The notes under the pieces are model-generated. The model searched no databases. It saw only the letters and a program-made list of their open reading frames with translations, and was not told the DNA's origin. Positions 13,918-19,975 of a stretch of 27,052 nucleotides of DNA are shown here, one piece after another. The stretch lies in contig CAAGKO010000028.1 in NCBI GenBank assembly GCA_900770445.1, forward strand, positions 1 to 27,052, written 5' to 3'. A program made the position numbers and the translations under genes. Positions within the stretch are counted from its first letter, which is position 1, and each line of letters opens with the position of its first letter. The DNA comes from an uncultured Oribacterium sp. (lineage in GTDB: Bacteria; Bacillota; Clostridia; Lachnospirales; Lachnospiraceae).

Positions 13918-14598
13918 ATGGCTAAAATTATTTCCGCCTACGGAAGACTGCTGGTGCTGGCGATGGGACGGACGCTTCTGCTGGCATTCCTGGGACTACT
14001 GTTCGCATGTATCCTCGGTATGATCTTCGGTCTGATGAGCGTCGTGAAGAATAAGGTATGCAACATCATCGCACAGATCTTCGTATTCATCATTCGAGGT
14101 GTCCCGATGATCGTACTCGCGTTCTTCGTGTACTTCGGTGTACCGTATCTGCTGAATAATATACTGAAGATCGGTCAGGGCTTCACGATGTCGGCACTGC
14201 AGGCCGGTACCATCTGTCTCGCACTGAACTGTGGTGCATACATGGCGGAGATCATCCGTGCCGGTATTCAGTCGGTCGACATCGGCCAGATGGAGGCCGG
14301 ACGGTCCCTCGGTCTTCCATACTGGACCACGATGCGGAAGATCATCATGCCGCAGGCGATCCGTACGATGATTCCGAGCATCATCAACCAGTTCATCATC
14401 ACCGTAAAGGATACTTCCATCCTGTCGGTCATCGGCTTCCCGGAGCTCGTCAATACCGCGAAGAACGTACAGGCGAAGACCTTCATGTCCTTCCAGACCT
14501 GGGCGATCGTCGGCGTCATGTACCTCGTCGTCATCACGATCCTGTCCTATATCGCGAAGATCGTGGAGCGGAGAATGAACCGCGGCGTGAAGCGCTGA
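13918..14598 (+). CDS. Amino acid ABC transporter permease (HisM/GlnP family)
   Basis: The 226-residue membrane protein has about five helices. The cytoplasmic coupling loop EAGRSLGLPYWTTMRKIIMPQA is the EAA motif that contacts the ATPase. It is of the polar amino acid permease type (PAAT), usually a homodimer. GAAGGGTGAG precedes the ATG at 13918. It ends 24 bases before the ATPase gene and is clearly cotranscribed with it. Phrases such as FIIRGVPMIVLAFFVYFG and VKDTSILSVIGFPEL are typical of the family. Confidence 0.93.
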   Translation: MAKIISAYGRLLVLAMGRTLLLAFLGLLFACILGMIFGLMSVVKNKVCNIIAQIFVFIIRGVPMIVLAFFVYFGVPYLLNNILKIGQGFTMSALQAGTICLALNCGAYMAEIIRAGIQSVDIGQMEAGRSLGLPYWTTMRKIIMPQAIRTMIPSIINQFIITVKDTSILSVIGFPELVNTAKNVQAKTFMSFQTWAIVGVMYLVVITILSYIAKIVERRMNRGVKR

Positions 14599-14622
14599 GG
14601 CAGTGTAAAGGAGGAAAAAGCC

Positions 14623-15369
14623 GTGATTTCAAACGATAAAAATGTTAAAATAAAGGTAGAAAACCTTCGGAAGTGCTTCGGTGATCTCGAGGTCTTAAGG
14701 GACATCTCGACCGAGATCCACGAGGGCGAGGTCGTCGTCATCCTCGGCCCGTCCGGCTCCGGTAAGTCGACCTTTCTTCGCTGCATGAACAAGCTCGAGG
14801 AGGTGACGGCCGGAAAGATCCATGTGGATGGTGTCGACATCACCGATAAAAAGGTGGATATGAATAAGGTTCGCGAGAACATCGGTATGGTGTTCCAGCA
14901 TTTCAATCTCTTCAACACCATGGATGTCCTGCATAATCTGATGCTGGCGCCGGTGGAGCTGAAGAAGTGCAGCAAGGCGGAGGCGAAGGAACGTGCGATG
15001 GAGATGCTTCAGCGCGTGGACCTCGCCGAGAAGGCCGAGGCCTATCCGTCCCAGCTCTCGGGTGGACAGAAGCAGCGTGTCGCGATCGCGCGTGCGCTCT
15101 GCATGAAGCCGGACATCATGCTCTTCGATGAGCCGACCTCGGCCCTCGACCCAGAAATGGTCGGCGAGGTACTGGCCGTCATGAAGCAGCTGGCGGCGGA
15201 CGGCATGACGATGGTCATCGTCACCCATGAGATCGGCTTCGCCCGTGAGGTCGCAGACCGCGTCATCTTCATGGACGGCGGCTACATCGTCGAGGAGGGT
15301 ACACCGCAGGAGGTCATCGTACATCCGAAGGAAACACGTACGATCAGCTTCATCCAGAAGGTACTGTAG
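14623..15369 (+). CDS. Amino acid ABC transporter ATP-binding protein (GlnQ type)
   Basis: The 248-residue ATPase energises the importer made with the two preceding genes. Walker A is GPSGSGKST at 42-50, the Q-loop Gln is 92, the signature LSGGQ is at 145-149, Walker B IMLFDE ends at the catalytic Glu170, and the switch His is 202. The PTSALDPE phrase is typical of the polar amino acid class. The GTG at 14623 is used as start, with AAAGGAGG 8 bases upstream. The protein is complete. A partial GGGGTCAGACCC repeat lies just downstream at 15382. Confidence 0.95.
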   Translation: MISNDKNVKIKVENLRKCFGDLEVLRDISTEIHEGEVVVILGPSGSGKSTFLRCMNKLEEVTAGKIHVDGVDITDKKVDMNKVRENIGMVFQHFNLFNTMDVLHNLMLAPVELKKCSKAEAKERAMEMLQRVDLAEKAEAYPSQLSGGQKQRVAIARALCMKPDIMLFDEPTSALDPEMVGEVLAVMKQLAADGMTMVIVTHEIGFAREVADRVIFMDGGYIVEEGTPQEVIVHPKETRTISFIQKVL

Positions 15370-15381
15370 ACGGGAGTTAAA

Positions 15382-15393
15382 GGGGTCAGACCC
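15382..15393. repeat. Partial GGGGTCAGACCC repeat
   Basis: Twelve bases of the palindrome core lie between the ABC ATPase gene and the next gene. The flanking AT-rich arms found in the other copies are absent, so this copy is truncated or decayed. Confidence 0.6.
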
Positions 15394-15446
15394 GGCGGCG
15401 GGCGCGGGAGAGCTGCGTTACTAAAATTTAAGAGCGGAGGGACAGC

Positions 15447-16046
15447 ATGGAAAAATATGTGATCACGATCTCGAGACAGTTTGGTTCATTCGGCAGCCTG
15501 GTGGCGCGCGCGCTTTCGAAGCAGCTCGGCATCGAGTTCATGGACCGTGACATCGTGGAGGAAACCGCGAAGCGCATGAATACCTCCGTGAAGGAAATCA
15601 GCCGGAAGGAAGAGGACATCCGTTCGAAATTCTCCTATCATCTGTATCCGTTCGGTGTCGGGACGACCGACATGCAGGATGAAATCTTCCTCGTGCAGGA
15701 GAACATCATCCAGGATTTCGCGAAGAAGGATTCGTGCATCATCGTGGGCCGCTGCGGTGCGTACTGCCTGCGGAACGAGCTACGGCTGCTGCGCGTGTAC
15801 GTCTATGCGCCGTATGAGGTCCGCGTGAAGAACTGCATCGACTATTTCGGCATGAATGAGAAGGAAGCGGTGAAGGCGGTGCACGACGCGGATAAGGCGC
15901 GGGAGAGCTACCACCGGAAGTACATCCCGAATTTCCCTGGAAACACGGAGTACAGTGATCTCTGCATCAACAGCGCCTGCTACAGTATCGAGGAGGCCGC
16001 AGAGCTGATCCAGCACGCCGCGAAGCTGAAGTTCGGGGATATATGA
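15447..16046 (+). CDS. Cytidylate kinase-like family protein
   Basis: The 199-residue P-loop protein belongs to the cytidylate kinase-like family (Cytidylate_kin2). It opens with VITISRQFGSFGSLVARALS, a variant phosphate-binding loop lacking the usual GKS, then the MDRDIV stretch. IIVGRCGAYCL near residue 100 and a lid-like basic region RESYHRKYIPNF follow. Homologues are common in Lachnospiraceae. A true CMP kinase role is uncertain, because these organisms usually also have a canonical Cmk. GGAGGG precedes the ATG at 15447. It is transcribed alone or with the ABC operon (77-base gap, no clear terminator). The antitoxin promoter starts 7 bases after its stop. Confidence 0.82.
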   Translation: MEKYVITISRQFGSFGSLVARALSKQLGIEFMDRDIVEETAKRMNTSVKEISRKEEDIRSKFSYHLYPFGVGTTDMQDEIFLVQENIIQDFAKKDSCIIVGRCGAYCLRNELRLLRVYVYAPYEVRVKNCIDYFGMNEKEAVKAVHDADKARESYHRKYIPNFPGNTEYSDLCINSACYSIEEAAELIQHAAKLKFGDI

Positions 16047-16052
16047 AAGATT

Positions 16053-16081
16053 TTGACACAGCCTGATAAGCGTGCTATGAT
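16053..16081 (+). promoter_or_regulatory. Promoter of the candidate antitoxin RNA
   Basis: TTGACA (16053-16058), a 17-base spacer, TATGAT (16076-16081): a consensus sigma-A promoter with no coding gene downstream on this strand. The expected start is near 16088. Confidence 0.8.
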
Positions 16082-16087
16082 GTAAAT

Positions 16088-16177
16088 GAAAAAGGTGCTA
16101 CCGATAGACGGTTAGTCCCTAACTAATTGATTAAAATAATCGCCTGAGTTTGGAGACTGGGGGCGATTATTTTTTTG
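16088..16177 (+). ncRNA. Candidate type I antitoxin RNA
   Basis: The transcript runs from the promoter at 16053 to the strong terminator 16135-16177, about 90 nt. It overlaps the 3' end of the convergent toxin gene (16167-16262, minus strand), the layout of TxpA/RatA and BsrG/SR4 systems. Its first part (16090-16102 and 16108-16120) repeats the 5' end of the toxin transcript. No open frame is seen. Confidence 0.6.
16135..16177 (+). terminator. Terminator of the antitoxin RNA, shared with the toxin 3' end
   Basis: AATAATCGCC (16135-16144) pairs perfectly with GGCGATTATT (16162-16171), followed by six T. Its 3' arm overlaps the toxin stop codon at 16167-16169. In reverse it can end the toxin transcript. 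Confidence 0.9.
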
Positions 16178-16262
16178 CGTTTTTATTACCGAGTGTATAT
16201 CCAAGTTCAAAACAGGCTAAGCCGAAGCTCAACACTGCAATGAGACTTTCGATAGTCAACAT
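16167..16262 (-). CDS. Small hydrophobic toxin, holin-like (type I toxin candidate)
   Basis: The 31-residue peptide starts MLTIESLIAVLSFGLACFEL and ends with a basic tail NKNAKK. It has one membrane helix (about residues 7-24), as in TxpA-type and putative holin-like toxins of Firmicutes, which damage the membrane when overproduced. AAAGGAGGG lies about 7 bases upstream of the ATG at 16262, a very strong signal for such a short frame. A promoter on the same strand (16354-16382) and a hairpin in the 5' leader (16291-16310) complete the gene. The antitoxin RNA is convergent and overlaps the 3' end. Toxicity is inferred from the layout and family resemblance. Confidence 0.75.
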   Translation of the reverse strand: MLTIESLIAVLSFGLACFELGYTLGNKNAKK

Positions 16263-16290
16263 AGGCATCCCTCCTTTACAAAAAATGTTT

Positions 16291-16310
16291 CAGAGGGTCA
16301 CAACCCTCTG
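16291..16310 (-). other. Hairpin in the toxin mRNA leader
   Basis: CAGAGGGT and ACCCTCTG form a perfect 8-bp stem with a 4-base loop upstream of the toxin ribosome binding site. It may control translation or stability. Confidence 0.6.
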
Positions 16311-16353
16311 ACGAGGGACTAACCGCCTACCGTTCATGGTAGCACCTTTTGAT

Positions 16354-16382
16354 AGGATAACAGGAAAAGAAGATAAGCGCAA
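16354..16382 (-). promoter_or_regulatory. Promoter of the toxin gene
   Basis: On the minus strand: TTGCGC (16382-16377), a 17-base spacer, TATCCT (16359-16354). The expected start is near 16348, so the mRNA begins with the AAAAGGTGCTACC block shared with the antitoxin RNA. Confidence 0.6.
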
Positions 16383-16395
16383 TGCATACTTAGCG

Positions 16396-16443
16396 TGAAA
16401 ACAGCCGGGTGATTTCTTCAAGTGATTTCTTCACCCGGCTGTT
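16396..16443 (-). terminator. Terminator of the decarboxylase beta-subunit operon
   Basis: A 13-bp perfect stem (16400-16412 with 16431-16443) with an 18-base loop and a short T-run on the minus strand lies 18 bases after the small ORF. The loop contains two copies of GATTTCTT. Confidence 0.8.
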
Positions 16444-16461
16444 CTGGTATTCGTATGTGAT

Positions 16462-16590
16462 TTATTTACGGCTGGTCAGCTTGTTGAGAAGCATAACGAC
16501 CAGTACGATGACGCCCATGACGAGGATGATGCCGAGCATGCCGGAAGCCATCATCGGAAGGGTCTGTGTCCATGAAGTAAGATGTAACAT
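16462..16590 (-). CDS. 42-residue single-pass membrane protein, possible mini gamma subunit
   Basis: The frame encodes 42 residues. A hydrophobic helix (MASGMLGIILVMGVIVLVVML) is followed by the short basic tail NKLTSRK. It starts 14 bases after the beta-subunit stop and has its own AAAGGAGG, so it is translated with it. OadG/gamma subunits of Na+-translocating decarboxylases are also single-pass proteins next to the beta subunit. They are about 80-120 residues with a C-terminal metal-binding tail, which is missing here. I infer a minimal gamma-like membrane partner; sequence identity to OadG is not established. Confidence 0.7.
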   Translation of the reverse strand: MLHLTSWTQTLPMMASGMLGIILVMGVIVLVVMLLNKLTSRK

Positions 16591-16604
16591 ATCGGGCCTC
16601 CTTT

Positions 16605-17735
16605 TTAAGCCATCAGGGTCAGAATCAGTCCACCCGCGAGGACGGATGCGATCTGGCCGGAAACATTGACACTGATCGAGTACATCAGAAGGAAGTTCTG
16701 ATTGTCCTCCTCGAGGCCGAGCTTGTTGACGACACGGCCGCTCATCGGGAAGGCACTGATGCCGGCGGCACCGATCATCGGGTTCAGCTTCTTGCCTTCC
16801 GGAAGGAAGAGGTTCAGGAGCTTCGCGAAGAGTACGCCACCTGCGGTATCGAAGACGAAGGCCACGAGGCCGAGGGCGAGGATCAGAAGGGTGTCCGGAC
16901 GAACGAACTGGTCGGCGGTCATCTGGCCTGCGACGGTAAGACCGAGCACGATGGTGATGAGGTTTGCGAGCACACTCTGCGCGGTCTCACTGAGGGAATT
17001 CAGCACGCCGCACTCACGGAGCAGGTTACCGAACATGAGGAAGCCGACGAGGGCGACGCTGGTCGGTGCGACGATGCCGGCGATGATGGTTACGACGATC
17101 GGGAAGAGGATCTTCGTCAGCTGGCTGACGCTGCCCCGCTGATACGGCATACGGATCTGACGTTCCTTCTTCGTAGTGAGTGCCTTGATGACCGGCGGCT
17201 GCACGATCGGGACGAGGGCCATGTAGCTGTAGGCTGCGACCATGATGGCACCGAGATACTTCGACTTCAGGACGTTTGCGACATAGATCGCGGTCGGGCC
17301 GTCTGCCGCACCGATGATGGCGATGGATGCCGCATCCTTAAGATCGAAGAAGAAACCGGCAGCGAAAAGTGTAAAGAAAATTCCAAACTGGGCAGCGGCG
17401 CCGAAGAGCATGAGCCACGGCTTCTCAAGCAGCGGTCCGAAGTCGATCATCGCACCGATACCGATGAAGAGAAGCAGCGGGAAGAGCTCGTTCGACATAC
17501 CGGCATCGAAGAGTGCGGTGATCGGGCCGATCGTGTCGCCCTGGGTGATCGCGCCGGACATCGGCAGATTGACGAGGATTGCGCCGAAGCCCATCGGGAG
17601 CAGCAGGCTCGGCTCCATCTTCTTCACGATGGCGAGATAAATCAGCAGGCCGCCGATGGCCCACATGACCACCATCTGCCAGTGTAGGTTGCCTGCATTG
17701 GCAAACAGTGCAGAGAATGTGTTCAAAAAGTTCAT
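16605..17735 (-). CDS. Sodium ion-translocating decarboxylase beta subunit
   Basis: The 376-residue integral membrane protein is of the OadB/MmdB/GcdB family. It decarboxylates the carboxybiotin of a partner subunit and pumps Na+ out. Landmarks: ITQGDTIGPITALFDAG, FIGIGAMIDFGPL, the conserved IIGAADGPTAIYVAN with Asp145 (the Na+-site Asp of family region IIIa) and NPMIGAAGISAFPMS near the C-terminus. AGGAGG precedes the ATG at 17735. The alpha (carboxyltransferase) and biotin carrier subunits are not in the window, so the substrate (oxaloacetate, methylmalonyl-CoA, glutaconyl-CoA) cannot be told. The leader carries a riboswitch-like fold with its own terminator (17764-17912). Confidence 0.92.
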   Translation of the reverse strand: MNFLNTFSALFANAGNLHWQMVVMWAIGGLLIYLAIVKKMEPSLLLPMGFGAILVNLPMSGAITQGDTIGPITALFDAGMSNELFPLLLFIGIGAMIDFGPLLEKPWLMLFGAAAQFGIFFTLFAAGFFFDLKDAASIAIIGAADGPTAIYVANVLKSKYLGAIMVAAYSYMALVPIVQPPVIKALTTKKERQIRMPYQRGSVSQLTKILFPIVVTIIAGIVAPTSVALVGFLMFGNLLRECGVLNSLSETAQSVLANLITIVLGLTVAGQMTADQFVRPDTLLILALGLVAFVFDTAGGVLFAKLLNLFLPEGKKLNPMIGAAGISAFPMSGRVVNKLGLEEDNQNFLLMYSISVNVSGQIASVLAGGLILTLMA

Positions 17736-17763
17736 GTTCTACCTCCTGAAAAATATCGTGGCA

Positions 17764-17809
17764 GAAAAAAAGAGACCCTGCCACAGACCTAAACTGTGAC
17801 AAAAGTCTC
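17764..17809 (-). terminator. Leader terminator upstream of the beta-subunit gene
   Basis: On the minus strand, GAGAC and GTCACAG pair with CTGTGGC and GTCTC around a TTTAGGT loop, followed by seven T. It ends 28 bases before the beta-subunit start. The 5' arm overlaps the 3' strand of the upstream fold, so the two are mutually exclusive. Confidence 0.8.
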
Positions 17810-17912
17810 AAGCGAACACATGACATCGGGCGTTCCCGCCGTGCTGACGCTGTCATGCAGCAGTCGCGCCCCAAACCGATCCGGGACGACTGCCCTTTAC
17901 TCCCCTTTGCTG
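17798..17912 (-). ncRNA. Riboswitch-like leader, resembles yybP-ykoY
   Basis: The transcript begins near AGCAAAGGGGAGTAAA (17912) and folds as a closed multi-helix junction. P1 is GCAAAGG with CTTTTGT; a second helix is GCAGTCG (17893-17887) with CGACTGC (17866-17860); a third is ATGACA (17856-17851) with TGTCAT (17825-17820), topped by a GGCG/CGCC hairpin. The opening AAAGGGGAGTA and the closing GAGACTTTT resemble the ends of the Mn2+-sensing yybP-ykoY class. Forming P1 would break the terminator, giving an ON switch. The class is uncertain; a Na+-sensing RNA would also suit the gene. Confidence 0.5.
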
Positions 17913-17918
17913 GAATCA

Positions 17919-17947
17919 AATATATCAGTGAGTTCAATTTCTGTAAA
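17919..17947 (-). promoter_or_regulatory. Promoter of the beta-subunit operon
   Basis: On the minus strand: TTTACA (17947-17942), a 17-base spacer, TATATT (17924-17919). The expected start at about 17912 is exactly the 5' end of the riboswitch-like fold. Confidence 0.7.
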
Positions 17948-18031
17948 GCAGAAATTGGAAAAACAGCTTGCCCTGTTATGACTCCGATATCGAAATTGAA
18001 TTGTGCACGCATGGAATTATCCGTATCCGCG

Positions 18032-18040
18032 TGCTATAAT
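18032..18040 (+). promoter_or_regulatory. Extended -10 promoter upstream of the acetolactate synthase gene
   Basis: TGCTATAAT is an extended -10 with a perfect hexamer. The -35 is poor. Transcription would start near 18047 and meet the terminator at 18104. Confidence 0.55.
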
Positions 18041-18103
18041 TCAGAAATGCTTGATGATGTATTAGGCATTTCAAATGAAGATGATAAAGTGATATTAAGC
18101 AAG

Positions 18104-18136
18104 GGCGCTTCAGGTTTTTCCTGGAGCGCCTTTTTG
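18104..18136 (+). terminator. Intrinsic terminator ahead of the acetolactate synthase gene
   Basis: GGCGCTTCAGG pairs with CCTGGAGCGCC (11 bp, one wobble), with a 5-base T loop and five T after. It follows the 18032 promoter by about 60 bases and precedes the synthase start by 130 bases. It either ends a short RNA or attenuates the gene. Confidence 0.85.
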
Positions 18137-18267
18137 TGAACACGCGTATATCCGCGATTGGTGGCGAAGCTTCAGGCTCGAGCGTCAGGTGTGCGAGCCG
18201 AGGGGCGGGCTTTCAGGAAAAGCAACGCAGTGAAATGGGATATAGGCGTGAAATGGAGGAGCGTGTT

Positions 18268-19911
18268 ATGCGTACAGCGGCGAAACTGATGGTGGAGTGT
18301 CTGGTGACGGAGGGGGTGAAGTACATCTTCGGCATCCCGGGGGAGGAGAATCTGGAGCTGATCCAGGCAATCGCGGATGAGCCGCGGCTCCACTTCGTCG
18401 TGGTGCGGCATGAGCAGGGTGCGGCGTTCATGGCAGATGTGTATGGCCGTCTCACCGGTAAGGCAGGCGTGTGCCTCGCGACGCTGGGTCCGGGCGCGAC
18501 GAATCTCGTGACGGGTGTCGCGGATGCGAATCTCGATGGTGCGCCGCTTGTGGCGATCACCGGTCAGGTCAGCTCGGACCAGATGCATCTGACAAGCCAT
18601 CAGAATCTCGACCTCGCGAAGATCTTCGAGCCGATCACGAAGCGGACGAAGCTGGTCATGCGTCCGGATACGGTCAATGAAATCGTCCGTCTCGCCTTCA
18701 AGTACGCAGAGGGTGGAGCCGGCCGCATGGGGGCCGCCCACATTGACCTCCCTGTAGATATCGCGAAGATGCAGGTGAGCGGGCTCGAGATGCCGCTGAT
18801 GAAGGATGTGGTCTGCCAGCAGGAGGCTGAGGAGTCGCAGATCCAGATGGCGGCGGCGTCGATCCGCACGGCGCGGAAGCCGCTGATTTTCGTCGGGAAC
18901 AATGCCGTACACTATGCTTCTTCTCAGGTGATCACGGCGTTTGCGGAGAAGCTGCATATTCCGGTCGTGAACACCATGATGGCGAAGGGCATCGTCTCGG
19001 CGGACAATCGCTACTCCATGATGACCATCGGTATCCCACAGCGGGATTATGTCAACCGGCTGTTCGAGGAGGCGGATCTCGTCATCTGCATCGGCTATGA
19101 TCTGATGGAGCTGAAGCCGTCGAAATGGAACGCGGAGCGGAATCACCGTATCGTGCATATCTCGAACTGGCAGGCGGATATCAGTAAGTACTACCAGTGC
19201 GAGGTACAGGTAAACGGTGAAATCGATTCCTCGCTCACACGCCTCGGAGAGCTGCTGGAGGCGAAGGAGGAGCCGACCTGGGCGTTCGCGATCAAGGAGC
19301 GCTTCGAGGAGTCCATCGAGGAGGCCGTGCACTCGGATGCCTTTCCGATGAAGCCACAGCGGATCGTAGCGGATATCCGGAAGGCACTTTCTGATCCGGA
19401 GGACATCCTGATCTCCGATGTCGGCGCGCATAAGATGTGGATCGGACGCCTCTATGGCTGTTATAAGCCGGAAACCTGCATCATCTCGAACGGTTTCGCA
19501 AGCATGGGCATCGGCGTGCCGGGCGCGGTCGCGGCGAAGCTGGTCTATCCGGAGCGCCGTGTGCTGGTGGCGACGGGCGATGGCGGCTTCATGATGAACT
19601 CGCAGGAGCTGGAGACGGCGGTGCGCCTCGGGGTGAACTTCGTCGTCGTGATCTTCCATGATAGCGAGTATGGTCTCATCAAGTGGAAGGAAGAGGAGCA
19701 GTATGGTCGCGCGGCCTTCGTCGATTTCACGAACCCGGATTTCGTGGCGCTCGCGGAAGCGATGCACTGTAAGGGCGTGCGCGTGAACTCCGCGGAGGAG
19801 CTCGGCGAAGCCATCCGGAAGGGCTTCGAGGAGAAGGTACCGGTGATCATCGACACGCCGGTGGATTACTCCGCGAACGAAGAGCTCAGCGCAGAGCTGA
19901 GAAGTCTGTAA
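18268..19911 (+). CDS. Acetolactate synthase, catabolic (AlsS-like) type
   Basis: The 547-residue thiamine diphosphate enzyme condenses two pyruvates to 2-acetolactate, for acetoin or branched-chain amino acid synthesis. The catalytic Glu is 49 in RHEQGAAFMA. The cofactor motif is GDGG at 437-440, with its second metal ligand in FHDSEYGL. The Asp there, where anabolic enzymes have Asn, and the HLTSHQNLD stretch favour the FAD-independent catabolic type. No small regulatory subunit gene is adjacent, which agrees. The ATG at 18268 follows TGGAGGA by 7 bases; the longer frame from 18136 starts inside the terminator and was rejected. No acetolactate decarboxylase gene is in the window. The next gene follows after 64 bases. 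Confidence 0.87.
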   Translation: MRTAAKLMVECLVTEGVKYIFGIPGEENLELIQAIADEPRLHFVVVRHEQGAAFMADVYGRLTGKAGVCLATLGPGATNLVTGVADANLDGAPLVAITGQVSSDQMHLTSHQNLDLAKIFEPITKRTKLVMRPDTVNEIVRLAFKYAEGGAGRMGAAHIDLPVDIAKMQVSGLEMPLMKDVVCQQEAEESQIQMAAASIRTARKPLIFVGNNAVHYASSQVITAFAEKLHIPVVNTMMAKGIVSADNRYSMMTIGIPQRDYVNRLFEEADLVICIGYDLMELKPSKWNAERNHRIVHISNWQADISKYYQCEVQVNGEIDSSLTRLGELLEAKEEPTWAFAIKERFEESIEEAVHSDAFPMKPQRIVADIRKALSDPEDILISDVGAHKMWIGRLYGCYKPETCIISNGFASMGIGVPGAVAAKLVYPERRVLVATGDGGFMMNSQELETAVRLGVNFVVVIFHDSEYGLIKWKEEEQYGRAAFVDFTNPDFVALAEAMHCKGVRVNSAEELGEAIRKGFEEKVPVIIDTPVDYSANEELSAELRSL

Positions 19912-19975
19912 GAGATAGACATGGGTGCCGGACCGCGCTAAAATATGTGCAACTTGAGAAAGAAGGCATCTTGGT

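Noticed and set aside
18040..18267. T-box leader for the acetolactate synthase gene
   Set aside because: No T-box consensus (AGGGTGGNACCGCG) or specifier-like domain is visible.
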